NCBI GenBank assembly: GCA_029706075.1
Contig: JAINUG010000169.1
Location: 62,001 to 126,000 of the forward strand
Direction: 5' to 3'
Source of the DNA: Aldrovandia affinis
Taxonomy: Eukaryota > Chordata > Actinopteri > Notacanthiformes > Halosauridae
Length of the DNA: 64,000 nt
Both the position numbers and the translations under genes were made by a program. Below are positions 11,566 to 23,329 of the stretch, piece by piece (position 1 is the stretch's first letter; every line of letters starts with the position of its first letter). A model generated the notes under the pieces. The model was not told the origin of the DNA. It was given only the letters and a program-made list of their open reading frames with translations, and searched no databases.

Positions 11566-11815
11566 GGCTGCACTCTCAGAAAAAAAAAGGTACCATATAG
11601 TACCTATTAAGATACAAATTGTCACTGTGGCAGTACCCTTGTAGGATACTAAATTGGACCTTTGATCAGAAGAACATAATGGTGCCCTTGCTTCAGTACA
11701 ACTTCATTTTCATTACAATATGGCTGCCAGTGTGAATAGGTACATGTCTGTGAAGGTACAATGAACACAATTGTACCTTGAAGAACAAAAGTGTACCCTA
11801 ATTGTACCTTCCAGA
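11566..11815. repeat. Probable miniature transposon remnant
   Basis: This begins cactctcagaaaaaaaaggt and contains several 'gtacc' and 'tgtacctt' words in both directions, as in a common fish miniature element family with ends of this type. A matching right end was not found, so the copy looks truncated. Confidence 0.45.
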
Positions 11816-11833
11816 TCTGTGATACATTTTTTT

Positions 11834-11964
11834 AGCTGGTTTTTAGCTCCGTAGAATCTTGATCTCATCAGGAAGTCAGACCTTTGGCCACTCATAACGA
11901 GACTAGACATAATTTCAATGGTGATATTCCTAATGGAAACGGATGACTATCAAAAGCCTAGAGT
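11834..11964 (+). repeat. Direct repeat, copy 1 (shorter)
   Basis: 131 bases matching 13422-13606. Both run from agctggtttttagctcc to 'cctagagt'. This copy lacks about 54 internal bases present in the other. Identity outside the gap is high, with roughly six mismatches seen. Confidence 0.9.
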
Positions 11965-13421
11965 CAGTTATACTGGCTTGTGAGCTGAAACTTCCAGATC
12001 TGTGATTAATTTAACTACAGCATGCTTTGATGCCAACTTTGCAGGAGTTGCTGTTGTCAGAGAAATGTCCAGCATAATCGAAATTTCATAAACTCTTACC
12101 TCAACTGGCTAAGCACCAAATCCAGGCTGATGAATTGCTTGGTCAGGAAAAAATGCCCTTCATTGACGTGTTAATGGCTTACTAATACCGTAACATATAG
12201 ATCAGACCTGTTAAATAATGCTGCCAGTTCATTTAGTGTTTTCTAGGTGGCACAGATGAACTTGCTGTAATTGTGTTTAGACTGTGCCGTTATTAACTCT
12301 GGATGTGGCAGAGAGGGTCACAGAACGCCAGGGGTCCAATTTGGCTTAAACCAACAACGCCACATTCTGCGGACCCCGCCGGTTGAGGTTACACCGTGGA
12401 TTATCGCCCCGGGGCGAGATTAGACGAGCTTCAAATTACTGAGGACACACCGGGTCAGGCTCCCTGCTCCCTCTTCACTAATGGAAACTTCCGTCACCTC
12501 GTTACCGATGGATGATCTCCGGGGATTCTTTGATTCCGGATGCCATCCGTTTTTGTCATCACTTTCATACAGGAAAGATGGCTCTCCTGATTCGTTAGGG
12601 GAAATTCATCCTCATGTATGCATTTGTCTGTGATAAACCAAATAGAATTGTATATGTCGTGCGTTCAGGTTTTAACCACAAGGGTTATGCTTATTATATA
12701 AACGTGCTTTGAATTCTGTTTACCTGTGTCAGATTGGAAGTGGCCCCTCAGTAACTCGGTGTGGTAGCCTTGTATAACGTGCCTAAGAGCACTGCTTACT
12801 GCTGTTAGCCCCGCGGGGGCTGCCCGGCTGCCGGACTTTACCTCCCTCAAGCTCGGCTGGCCACAGCAGACAACAGCTACAGAAAAGTCAAGCGAACGTA
12901 ATCACAGCGGCAAAGTGCCGGGACGCTAAACCAATTTCCCGCCGATCCTCCTCGCCTTCCTCTCACAATGGCGGCAGATTGCTCTAGCGCGGGCAGCTAA
13001 TTAAGCTTCCCCTCGCCCCCGCAGCTGTTTAAGGCACTTACGCGGGCAGCCTTGCTGCAGTGAATTCCCAGACTCGCGAGCGGTGGCGTTCTGTGAAGAA
13101 GGAGGGGGAATGTGAATGAAGTGAGTTGGAACTGAACTCTTGGCCGTATTGCTGATACAACACAGAGTTGAGAAATGTAGATGTAAATGCATATTTTAGT
13201 CGCTTTTTCTTTTCATTGACGCGGTTGACTAATGAATGCATAAATGTTACTTCAGCATTTCAGTATTTTAGCATTTATAACTGTCATATTAAAAAAAGAT
13301 TGTCAGAAATGTATGCTTGTTCTGCCTAAGCTGGTGTAGGGTTTGTACGGATTGGGTGTGAGATACAAGCTGTTTATGGTTGGTTGTGCTATATTTTACC
13401 CTGTGAGATGAGGGCCTTTCA
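11965..13421. other. Non-coding stretch, nothing recognised
   Basis: About 1.5 kb without a recognisable gene or repeat. Two moderately GC-rich parts (12300-12540 and 12780-13070) show no supported exon or RNA. Confidence 0.45.
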
Positions 13422-13606
13422 AGCTGGTTTTTAGCTCCTTAGAATCTTGATCTCGTCAGGAAGTCAGACTTTTGGCCACTCTGTCTTCATAACGAGACTA
13501 ATAATTATAGACATAATTAATACATAATTTGCTTATCAAGGACAAATTGTGAGCTTTCAATGGTGATATTCCTAATGGAAACAGATGAATATCAACAGCC
13601 TAGAGT
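13422..13606 (+). repeat. Direct repeat, copy 2 (longer)
   Basis: 185 bases matching 11834-11964, with about 54 extra internal bases. The two copies lie about 1.6 kb apart in the same orientation, suggesting a local duplication or two insertions of one unnamed element. Confidence 0.9.
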
Positions 13607-13764
13607 GATATGTTTCTATCTGCTGATTGGATAGTTTTGAGATATTGAGCTTAAAATAATTTCCCCATGTCTTAGAATTGTTTTGTATTTTTTATGGTTA
13701 GATTTTTTTTAAATACAGGTTTTTTACTTGGTGTAGGGAAAATTACATTGCAGAGATTGTTATT

Positions 13765-13945
13765 ATAAGAACATAAGAACATAAGAATACATAATGATGA
13801 GAACGGGCCGTTCGGCCCATCTAGGTTCATCATGTCCTAATCTAAAGAGTATCTAGTACTACATCTAGCCTGGACTTGAATAGCCCAAGCGTTTCTGCCT
13901 CTATTACCTGACCTGGCAAGGTGTTCCAGGCATTGACAACTCTCT
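13765..13945 (-). repeat. CR1-like LINE 3'-end fragment (probable)
   Basis: A repeated 'aagaacat' tail is followed by gaacgggccgttcggcccat and, further on, 'ggcaaggtgttccaggcat'. I recognise the ggccattcggcccat-type block as the 3' part of a non-LTR retrotransposon common in fishes. The CR1 assignment is from memory. Confidence 0.55.
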
Positions 13946-13989
13946 GTGTAAAGAGAGAATGAGAGGGTGTGTGTGAGAGAATGAGCCCC

Positions 13990-13991
13990 TG

Positions 13992-14053
<62 letters not shown>

Positions 14054-14215
14054 GACAATGAGCCGCTGCTGTCTGTGAGAGAGAGAGAGAATGAGCCCTG
14101 CTCTGTGTGTGTGTGTGTGAGAGAGAGAGGACAGCAAAAGGGGGGCAGAGAGAGAATGAGCCCTGCTCTGTGTGTGTGTGTGTGAGAAAGAGAGAGAGAC
14201 AGTGTGTCTGCACTC
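13990..14215. repeat. Compound (TG)n and (GA)n microsatellite
   Basis: A long TG run (about 13992-14050) is followed by units of GA and TG runs joined by 'atgagccctgctctgtg', repeated at about 14092 and 14156. Long open frames on both strands are artefacts of this repeat. Confidence 0.95.
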
Positions 14216-14924
14216 AGGAGACATCATGTCACAGGACTTATTATATTTCCCTTTCCTTCCTCTCTGCTGTTATGGCATTTGACCCATGCTTGTTACCGTT
14301 TTTAGTGCGTGCTTCACTTGTGTGTAACATGTATAATTGCCTTGAGATGCTGCCGTTAAGAACAGGGCTAACATCAAGGTGTGAAGTCTCACCTCATTCT
14401 GTTCAAGAAAACATTTATCAAACTGGCTGTCTGAATTTGATGCATGACAGTCTCTCCATCATTGTGTCACGACTGCAGTTCCTTACGTCCATGTTCTGAC
14501 AGCGGTCATGGGTGATTTGATTAAAGCGGTCCACATGCAGTCTGGTCAATCTTGCTTAAGGAGTCACACACATGAATGGAGGAGCTCTGTCAGCTGCTCG
14601 TCACACAAAGCCCAGAATTTGAATGACTCAATTTAAAAAGCCTTTTCCATCTACGCCAAACATCCCCTTCTGCATGGCTGGATGTTTGAAGGACAGGGAA
14701 TAGCTGCTACTCCAATCTGAATTATACGCGCATATGTAATGTTGAACACTCTTACTGTGTGTTCCAATATCAATGTACAGTATAGCTTAGAAGTATAGTA
14801 TACAGCAGAAGTGTAGACTGCTCACTTCTGTGAGCTGTGAAGTGTTTGGCCTGGATTCAGTCAGCGTTTGTCCCTAAGGCCCATTTGCTGCGTAATTAAT
14901 TGTAAGGGCAGTTCCTCTAGAAGT
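14216..14924. other. Non-coding stretch, nothing recognised
   Basis: No gene or intact repeat seen; the one 130-codon frame entering from the microsatellite has no family motif. Confidence 0.45.
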
Positions 14925-14998
14925 GTCAATTGTCCATCAATTGAATTGGCTGTCCGCCCCAGGGAGGGGGGAGGGAAGCCAACATGAGTCCACTGCGT
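14925..14998 (+). repeat. SINE fragment
   Basis: The words 'ttggctgtccgccccaggga' and 'gggagggaagccaacatgag' match the central part of the SINE at 61968-62306. Head and tail are missing. Confidence 0.7.
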
Positions 14999-16874
14999 AT
15001 AGGAGTGGCGTAATGGCACTAAACATCTGTTACGTCTTTTCAGTGTTGAAAAAAATCGGCATTTAGCTGTACGGAAGCTTCTAATTCTAGTGAGAGTGAG
15101 CAGTAAATACAGATGGGTTAGCTAACTGCTGTTTACACCAACACAGTTATCTGTTTTCACGTACTGAACACCAAAAGCCTTCCCTTCAATGGTTTCATGT
15201 GGCGCTGATATCTATTTTTTACTCTATGTTTATGTTTTTTCTTTTTTTCCTCTTTCTAATTTTTTGTTTTCCTTTGTGTTGTAAGGGCTGCTCTCCTCTT
15301 CCGCCACATTCAGTGATTTATCACGAGCTCACCTCTGCATGGAGCTCCAGTTTAATCTGCCTCTCGCTCTCCAGTATCATCTCCCCACCATGAGTCTGGC
15401 CCTGCCCGCCTGGGCCCATTTCCAGGGAAATCTGTTACTCCAGCCGATTAGCGACATGGGACTGGGGGCATACCCATTTCCCTTGAACAAGCCTGTCCCC
15501 ACTCAGCTCCGCTCTGATGTCTACCTTATATTCCACACTACCAATTTCCCATAATGCTGTGGGGGACCAGGAAGGAGTCCATTTCACACCTTAGGGAGAG
15601 TGGTTTCTTCTCTAAAGTCCTCTTGTGCCTCATTTCACACTAAGTACTGTATCATTGTTACAGTACACTGTTAATCACTTTGGCATACAGTATTTGCGTA
15701 ATTATTTTTTTGTTGCCTCACAGCCAAGAAGCATTGCAAATGTTTGATTTGACCATATTTTATTATCATTAGCATCATTATCAAATTCTGTTTTGAAAGA
15801 GGAAAATATTTGCAGTGGAGTTTGCAGTAATTTTGAATAAAACATATTTTATTTCATTGATGTGAATAGATTAATTGCATCTTCAAGTGTTTTCAACAAG
15901 AGGACAATCTCTTTATGTTGACGGTGTCATTTGATAAAAATAATGAAAGGAAGAGAGTAAAAAAAGCCAACTTCAAAAGCATTACAGGCACCCCAAATTC
16001 CTCAACTTGTGGAACCCACTCCAGTCAGTATGCTCCCGATCTTAAACTCCCGTGATCCTTTGGTACTTTAGTGTATTATGTTAAATATCTATTTTAAAGA
16101 ATGTATGGGAAATAATTGCTAGGTGACAACAGTCACGGGAGCCATCTTGCTGAATCGGCACTAATTATTTGTCCATTATGGGGACATAATTTACATGAAC
16201 ACAGCTGAAAGGATTTTGAAACCCCTAGATAGTGCTCTATGATTTATCACTGGTGACCCTTTCCACACTCACCAATGTGAGCTATATTCTAAAGTGGGTA
16301 GGCCATCTTTGGCTACACGGAGGAAGCAAGCTTAATATTTATGTACAAGGCTATATTATAGAAACTCCCGTTTTACCTGTCTACTCTGTTAACTTAATCA
16401 CAGCTCTCTATGCAAGCTTGAGACTGGATTACATTAGATATGCCTTATTCCACCACTGTATTTAGGACGTTGTCATTTTATTTTAATACACCGCTAATTT
16501 GGAATACATTTCAGGAAGATGCTAAAGTACAGTCATTAGTATTATAAAGCACTTGGTAAACAGACAACTTAATGAGGACTGCACATGTTTTTTTTATAGA
16601 ATGTTCCCTGTATGTATCCAGTGTATTTTTAACTGTTTTAATTGTTATTTATTATGTGTATTCTGGCTATATTTCATATGCTGTGACACACAGGGCCCCA
16701 CTATAAATGACGGTTCTGTCTCTAATGGGTTTCCCTGTATAAATAAACCTGCATAAATTATACATAAATAATGTATAAACCCCCCAGGAAGAGGTTATGT
16801 CCATGACAGCATCCTCCTGTGGCTTGAATTAGGCCAGTGACACAAGTTCACCTCTTCTCCACAGCACCAGAGAG
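14999..16874. other. Non-coding stretch, nothing recognised
   Basis: About 1.9 kb of AT-rich DNA. I found no conserved exon, RNA gene or identifiable repeat. Confidence 0.45.
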
Positions 16875-17066
16875 AAAAGGCTCCTCTCCTTCTCTCTCAC
16901 TCTCACATTCACTCTCACACTGGCCCTCACTCTCTCTTTCACACTCTCTCATCCCTCACTCATATACACTTTCTCTCCTGACTCACTCACCCTCTCTGTT
17001 TCACGCGTTCAATCTCTCTCTCTGTTTTGCACTGTCTTGCCCTTTCTCTCTTTCTCTTTCACTTTT
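16875..17066. repeat. Pyrimidine-rich (CT/CAC) tract
   Basis: About 190 bases of imperfect CTCTCA and CTCTCT units. The 194-codon frame crossing it is low-complexity and not a credible protein. Confidence 0.85.
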
Positions 17067-17589
17067 AAAGCAGAAATCAGGTTGTGCTGCCAGACCATGT
17101 CTGGTGTATTCTGAGAACCTGTACCCCCATGTGCACTGTTCCAATGGCCTTAAATGCTGTAAACCCGCATTATTACACAACTATGGCTGCAAACATTCAT
17201 ACTCGAGGGGCTCTGTGAATGGGAGGGGCTGTTGGAACACAGGAGAGAGCCACATCCAGGCACGAGTGAACACATTTCAACACCTTATTACAAATCTATT
17301 ATTAGCAAGCTTAGCAAGTGTCGTTACCCAGGTGAACTGCAACCTACTGTGTGCATATTACATCAATTTTTTTAATATATATGCTTTTTCCCCCTCTTGG
17401 AATGTCCAATGGTATTCTTAAGTCACGCTCGCTGAAACCTCCGCTGTCAATTTTCTCCTCCGAAAAACATGTGATGTCAGCCAATGCTTCTGTTCACACC
17501 AGAGTCTACAAGTTACCCTTGCGCAGACATGAGTCAGAGGAGGACGCTTCATGTGCAGCTTTATACCAGCAGATTAACCAGTGGGGTTG
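17067..17589. other. Non-coding stretch, nothing recognised
   Basis: No supported feature found. Confidence 0.45.
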
Positions 17590-17705
17590 CTGGTGTGCGA
17601 TGAAATGGGGACAACCCAGCCGACTGAATTCTTCTCTCCCTGGGCAACACTACCTCCAATTATGCATCACCCCACGGGCTGTTAGCCACTCGGCACTGGC
17701 ACGGA
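17590..17705 (-). repeat. SINE-like dispersed repeat, copy 2
   Basis: Similar to 3336-3470, sharing 'ctccctgggcaacactacct' and a following block around 'ccccacgggctgttagcc'. More decayed than copy 1. Confidence 0.45.
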
Positions 17706-17918
17706 TATTACGTTCTCTTAACACACCGTCACATTGAAAATAAATGGAAAACTTATAGAGATTTTTCCAAGGGGCTGCTGGGGGCTCATCCTGTTAGGAC
17801 ACTGTTCCAGTGTGTGGAGGCCTACCATGGTCTGGTAGCGGTATGCTGAGCGTGGTCAGGAACCCCACATGGGGTCCCAGTAAACCTACTACTCAACTCC
17901 CCTAATTAGACCTACACA

Positions 17919-17980
17919 TAACTGCCAAAATAAAGGTAACACTTTGTGTTACCAATGTGTTGCCTTTATTTTGGCAGTTA
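17919..17980. repeat. Palindrome of Tc1 terminal repeat
   Basis: A 62-base inverted repeat. The left arm taactgccaaaataaaggta and the right arm tgcctttattttggcagtta pair almost perfectly around a loop of about 14 bases. The arm sequence is the terminal repeat of the Tc1 family at 9085. It looks like two ends left after loss of the whole interior, bounded by TA on both sides. Confidence 0.9.
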
Positions 17981-19889
17981 CCTGTACGTCTTAAATAATG
18001 GGTGCACTAATTATACATTTGAAAAGAACAGCCAGAGGAGTCCTTTGTGGCCTTGAGGGAATGTAGGGCAGGAGTGCACAATGTAGGATTGCGAAATAAG
18101 GCTCTTGGATTGGGAGGATTGGGAAACAGGCCACGTGATGTAACACGAACCCTGTGGACCGCGGCGTTTCTCGTAACGCGTGGTTTATTTACACCCACGG
18201 AGGGTTGCGTCTCACGGCCCAGCAGGGGGCCAGTGCGGTCGTTCGGGTGCTTTAGGGACTGTGAGAGTGCCCTCCGATCCCTACTTTAAGGTTTGGATGT
18301 GTGCCCGTGGGCCTTTATACCAGTCCGCTGTAATCCAGTGGCCTTTGTTCTCCTTGGCTCTGATCTGGCTGTGTGTGAGAGAGAGAGAGAGAGAGAGGGG
18401 GAGAGAGAGAGAGAGAGAGACCCCATCTCTCTGCCCACTCCATTTCCTGAGCGACTTCAGACGCGCTTAGGAATCAAAGCGCAGCGACAGGCAGTCAGGC
18501 CTCCTTTGAAACATGGGCAATTGTAATCCGCGAAACCGCGTCTGTAAATTGATCTACACCGACAGGCCGTGACAGCGTGCAGTGGCGGAATGTGTTTCCA
18601 ACCAGCCCCCCCAACCCCAATCCTCTTCACCCTGAAATGGAGAAATCCATCCATCAAAATCCATTAAAAATTGAGAGCTGTCTATTTTGTGCATTAATGA
18701 ATTGAGTGGCTTTCATCGATTGGGATGTAAAGCCAGTAGTGACTGCAGCTGTATCTCATCACTCAGTGGAATTCGACTTATTGCTATGACACGGTGTACA
18801 TAAAGCAGACGTCAATCAATACAGTTTTGCCTCTTATTGAATCGTTCCAGAGTACTCCATGGGGAAGCAGCGCAAAATTATGGCAATTATGCCAGCTGAA
18901 ATGAGGTGTGGAAATTACAAAAGAATACAAACATGGAGAAGAAATTGCACAGAATAACTCGTAAGATCAAACCAAGGAGAAACATTGCACATGGGTATAG
19001 GTATAGTACAAATGAATCATTTTGGCAATGAATTATACAAATTAAGTAATTAATCAAAGGAATTCTAACTCAACTAATTAAAGGTGGGACATTTATGATG
19101 ACGAGCTAAGGAGAAAGACATAAGAGTATGTTTTAAGAGCTTATTCATTTCAGGAAGATGAAATCCACGTTGATTGACTAAAATGCTACCTGAGTGGTAA
19201 ATTCTCATTTTTGTAGGTATCCTGTCAGAGTACTGTGGGGCGTTTAATGCGTAGGTATGGGCCTCGTACGTTCCATTCTAGCCATGGCGCCATCGGTCGA
19301 CCAAAGCGCGCAGCTCCACTTGAGCGCAGATGTGCAGCAGTGAGAGGCCTGTCTCCATGGAGCCCCCAGCTGTGCGGGTCTATCTCATTATCCGCTCACA
19401 ACGCAAGCCCGTGGCGGTCAATTATCCTGGAGAGCCAAGCCAGCCAATCAGGGCGCTGCTGAACGTTTGACACGCTGCTCTGCAGGGTCTCCCCACCAGA
19501 CAGAGGAGGCTTTAACGAGCAATGAATGCACTGATTGGACGTAATGACTAGGGGTATATGCAAATTAGTTCTAGAATAAGTATGGTATGCGAGTTATTGC
19601 ATTTCAGGAAAACTATCATGGGTTGCATTCCCCTCTGCAGTGAAGTGTGTGAGGGAACAATTAAGTGTGATTGTTTTTGTGGCTGAACTTGCCCAGCCCA
19701 TTACTGCTGTCTCTGGGAGAGCTGCTTGATTCAATTTTGTCTCCTCGCTTTTGTGCATTCATTAAAGCCGGTCACGGGCAATATTGTTCCGAGTCTTTTT
19801 GGTGGTGGGAACTGGGGCTAATGTCACACCCCCTTTTGCATGAGAAACTGTGCATGTACAGCAAGTTGCCTTGTTTCTAAAATATATTG
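17981..19889. other. Non-coding stretch with (GA)n run
   Basis: No gene recognised. A GA microsatellite lies at 18376-18420. Sub-regions 18110-18260 and 19230-19460 are richer in CpG than their surroundings but carry no identified exon. Confidence 0.45.
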
Positions 19890-20054
19890 CTTAAAGTACA
19901 AGATGAGAGGGACCAGATAGCTCAAATGCTGCTATATCCTTGCAGACAGGATGGGTAAACCACGCTAAATGTAAACTGTGATAATAATCTAAACATGTTT
20001 GGATTCAGAAGTAGAAAGAAGCATGGTTAAACGGTCTCAGGACAAACCACTACC
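19890..20054 (+). repeat. Left arm of long inverted repeat A
   Basis: 165 bases, from cttaaagtacaagatgagag to 'gacaaaccactacc', that recur inverted at 21144-21316. The arms are diverged but clearly related over their full length. Confidence 0.92.
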
Positions 20055-20331
20055 AGCCACCGAATCCTCCTGTTTCAACAACAGCTTCTTCCCCACAGCA
20101 ATAACAATCATTAACACTCATGGACTGCTACCCCTACCACCCAGTCATTAACCATCTATTAATTTATGAATTTTATTTACTCATGGCTGTTATACCGTAT
20201 GTGGACCTATGTACTGTATTTGTGTCATCGATTGTGTCCCATGTTGTCTGTTGTATGTACCTGTGAGCTGCTGCACCAAGAACAATTCCACCAACTCTGT
20301 TGTGTGGCATTAACAGCACTTTGACTTTGAC
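20055..20331 (+). repeat. LINE 3'-end remnant (CR1/L2/Rex-like)
   Basis: One frame reads NSFFPTAITIIN near 20085, resembling the C-terminal end of the reverse transcriptase ORF of CR1/L2/Rex-type LINEs, and is followed by a 3' part ending in 'cactttgactttgacta'. It lies inside inverted repeat A. The clade is not certain. Confidence 0.6.
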
Positions 20332-20335
20332 TACA

Positions 20336-20448
20336 GCCACAACTAGGGGTACTACAAAACAGATGCACGTAACACACTAAACAGTCATGTGAGCGTGATT
20401 AGTGTTACACTAAGCATGCATCTGTTTTGCAGTACCCCTCATTGTGGC
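20336..20448. repeat. Hairpin-forming inverted repeat inside repeat A
   Basis: The left arm (20336-20375, gccacaactaggggtactac and onward) pairs with the right arm (20402-20448, ending 'cagtacccctcattgtggc') around a loop of about 26 bases. It looks like a small foldback or miniature element. Confidence 0.88.
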
Positions 20449-20814
20449 CGTGGTACCCCTAGGGACACATTTCAAGAAGGTTACTAGGACCACAACCAGA
20501 CGAAAACTCATGCCATTCATGGCACATAGTCGAAATATATAAATGAGACCAGGTGGTGGCATTCTTGTGTGGCCAAGCGATGTCACAGATGCATGGCGCA
20601 TCAGTGCACAGCCTTCGTTTAAGGTCACTGGCACGATCAGGGTGTCCGACCCCTCGGCTCTTTCCGGTGGCGTGCGGTATTGACCGCGCCCGTGTGTCAC
20701 AGAGCTGCCGTCAGCACCCCCGAGCGAGCAGAACGCGCGCTACAGGAGTGACAGCATTGTCAAGGGAGAGGAATTCTGGGTACAAGGAGGAAAGGTTGGT
20801 GACGAGATGGGTCA

Positions 20815-20965
20815 CAATGTAGTATAGAGGTTAAGGTCCTGGGTTTAGTACTCAGCGGCTGCAGGTTCAAATGGGTGGGGCACTGCCGTTGGGCCAGTGA
20901 CAAAAAGTACTTGGCCTGAATTACATCAGTAAAATATCCAGCTGTATAGAAATGGATAGGAAAAT
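20815..20965 (+). repeat. tRNA-derived SINE, family 3 copy
   Basis: A tRNA-like head (A-box-like 'tatagaggttaaggtcctgg', B-box-like 'gcaggttcaaat') is followed by 'ggcactgccgttgg' and a tail with 'aaatatccagctgtata'. Related copies lie at 41205-41300 and 43437-43580. Confidence 0.7.
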
Positions 20966-21143
20966 TGATAAATGCTTAATAAAGATAAATAAGATTTATC
21001 AACATTTATGAATGTCAATTAATCATCAGCAGTATATTTGTTAGTGATGTATAATGCAGTTATCAATCAGCTGTTATAACAGCACCGTAATGTAAATTGT
21101 TACACAGAGAGGTGGAGATACGGCAGTGGTTAGTGACTGAAAT

Positions 21144-21316
21144 GGTAGTGGTTTGTCCTGAGACCGTTTAACCATGCCATCTGAATCCAAGCATGTTTAG
21201 ATTATTATCATAGTTTACATTTAGCGTGGTTCACACATGTAAATCCTGTCTGCAAGGATCTAGCATTAGCAATATAACATTAGCGCCATCTGGCCCCTCT
21301 CATCTTGTACTTTAAG
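21144..21316 (-). repeat. Right arm of long inverted repeat A
   Basis: 173 bases, the reverse-complement counterpart of 19890-20054, ending 'catcttgtactttaag'. The arms are about 1.09 kb apart. Confidence 0.92.
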
Positions 21317-21344
21317 TGATTTCGGTGAGGCTCCTCAAGGTTCG

Positions 21345-21430
21345 AGGGTACTATGGAAGTCACCTACCCCGGTGCTCAAACCCTGAGTCTTCTGGGTATA
21401 AGGCCAGGTCCCTAACCATGGTGCCTCGCC
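21345..21430 (-). repeat. tRNA-derived SINE head fragment
   Basis: Read on the minus strand this is tRNA-like: 'ccatggttagggacctggcc', then 'gggtttgagcaccggggt'. It appears to be a diverged SINE head and does not fold as a standard tRNA by eye. Confidence 0.45.
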
Positions 21431-22316
21431 CACCCTTCATCAGCTGCTGTTAATTTGCATTAATGAGACTTGAGTCAGTCACCTCAGCTGCTATCTCCGT
21501 GGAAACCGTTCCCTGGAAAGTAATTAGGACAGGCTGCGTTACAAAGATGCTCATGGTATTAAAGGCTGCCCTTCACCGTCGCTCGCTGGGTTCTGGTAAA
21601 CCCGGTCAGGGAACCTGACCTGTGTTACATCAGGGACGATCCCACGCCTCGCACCGGGTTTGGTCTCAGTCTTACAAGGAGAGCTGATAGCCGCCGGAGT
21701 GAAATGAGGCCACTGCCGACAGCACGTGCGACCCTGCCGCGGGAACAGCCAAGCATAGGGAAGCCAGAGCTTGTTAGAGGTGTCGTACCCTCTTTCTTTC
21801 CCTCTCTTTCTTTCTCACCATCCCTCCAGTATCGTGTTATTTGCTGCATCTGTTGACTAGCTACCCCCTTAGACTTACAGGCTTTTAATCTGAAGGACAT
21901 CAGGGCCACTGCATGTGGATCCCAGACCTGCAGCTGTGTCACTCATAATGTATTGGGAGCTACGGCAGGGCCCGCCTCTCTGAGAGTGAGTTTAAAACAT
22001 TCCACTCTTGACGTTAATTCAGTAGCTACGTCATCCCTAGTACCCTAAGGTTTTGGCTTCATTGTCTTAGAATAGAATCATAAAGGCCATAAATGCAAAA
22101 ACCCATGAGGTCTATTGACTCGCGTAGCATCACTGTCATTCATTAAAGCAACTGTGGTGGCACTGTCTGAGAATGAATCTATTAAATCTGTCATTCATAT
22201 ATCGATGCTCAGTGTGATGGCCCTGTAAAAATGAATGATACAAAGCGACGCTAACCATGGTTGTTACTAGACTGGAGATTTTCAAAAGTTTGATCACCAA
22301 GCATAGGTCTGCCATA
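21431..22316. other. Non-coding stretch, nothing recognised
   Basis: No gene, RNA gene or intact repeat recognised. Confidence 0.45.
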
Positions 22317-22361
22317 CACAGGTAACTGTCTAAATAAATGCAACACTTAAGTAAATGAGGG
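22317..22361 (+). repeat. Tc1 terminal fragment
   Basis: The sequence caggtaactgtctaaataaa and following 'tgcaacacttaagtaaatga' is a diverged end of the Tc1 family seen at 9085 and 17919. Nothing else of the element is left. Confidence 0.65.
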
Positions 22362-23329
22362 ATATGGCTGTTTGAGGACTCGTGTCCTAAGAGGTTGTGA
22401 TTCGTCATATTAAAATTGATGACGAGTGAGCTCGTTCCTGCAGTATGGACAGCTTATTACCAAACATCGCTTTTACGGGTGGGCATTGTATCCCTACGGA
22501 GAGTCTATGCAAATGTAGACTGTATAAACTCACTGCAGTGACACTTTTGACATTTTAAATATAATTTTTTGATTTTGTAATGGCAGTGTGCAAATCTTTA
22601 CTCCTTGCGTAACTAAAACATTGATGTTTTAAGATTTCCAAACCTGCACTTAATCCCAGTCAGACTTATTTTAAGCCGCAGTGACGATAAGGATCTCCAA
22701 CCTAAGATGCTTGCCATGGAAATTAGAGTGGACCTCGGATCAGCTGTATAAGACATTTGCTTAGCTGGTGACAGTGTGGCCAAAAGAAGCTGGCTGAACT
22801 GGAATCAGCTGTAGAGTATAAGGCATTCACGTAGCACAGCATTACTCATTCATAGGCAGTGGGTCTCTGCTGCACTGTACAGAGCATGTTAAAACACTAA
22901 CAAAGTGCAAAGTGGAGAACACTGTTCTGGTTAGTCATTTTTTCACAGAAGTGAGAATCACGATTTAATGGTCTTCTTTCACCCCAGCATTTCCTGAGTG
23001 GCATGTGCTACATTTACATTTTTTACACTGACATAGTATTATAATAAATTAAAATGCATTTCAATGTCGGGATAGAATAATGTGTGCATAGGCTTAGAGT
23101 GCCATCTGCTGGCTGTGATAAAACAGTGCAGGTTTCATTTGTGTTGGCCATGTGGCTCCATTAAGTTTTGCCTCAATACTATTTAGTGTGTAACTTTAAA
23201 ACTATTACGCATTGCCATATGTGAGCTCTGTGGAGGTCTAAGCTCTGAGGATGTGGGCTCTGTGGAGATCTGAGCTCTGTGGATGTGTGGAGTCTGTGGG
23301 TCTGGGCTGGGCTGTTGTCATTAACTCTG
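22362..23329. other. Non-coding stretch with short local repeat
   Basis: No gene recognised. Near 23223-23310 the words 'gctctgtgga' and 'gtctgagctctg' recur several times, a small degenerate tandem repeat. Confidence 0.45.

Noticed and set aside
13837-14499. His/Thr-rich and Cys/Val-rich open frames
   Set aside because: They are translations of TG and GA microsatellites.
16837-17421. 194-codon Ser/Leu-rich frame
   Set aside because: Half of it is a CT-rich simple repeat; the rest has no known motif.
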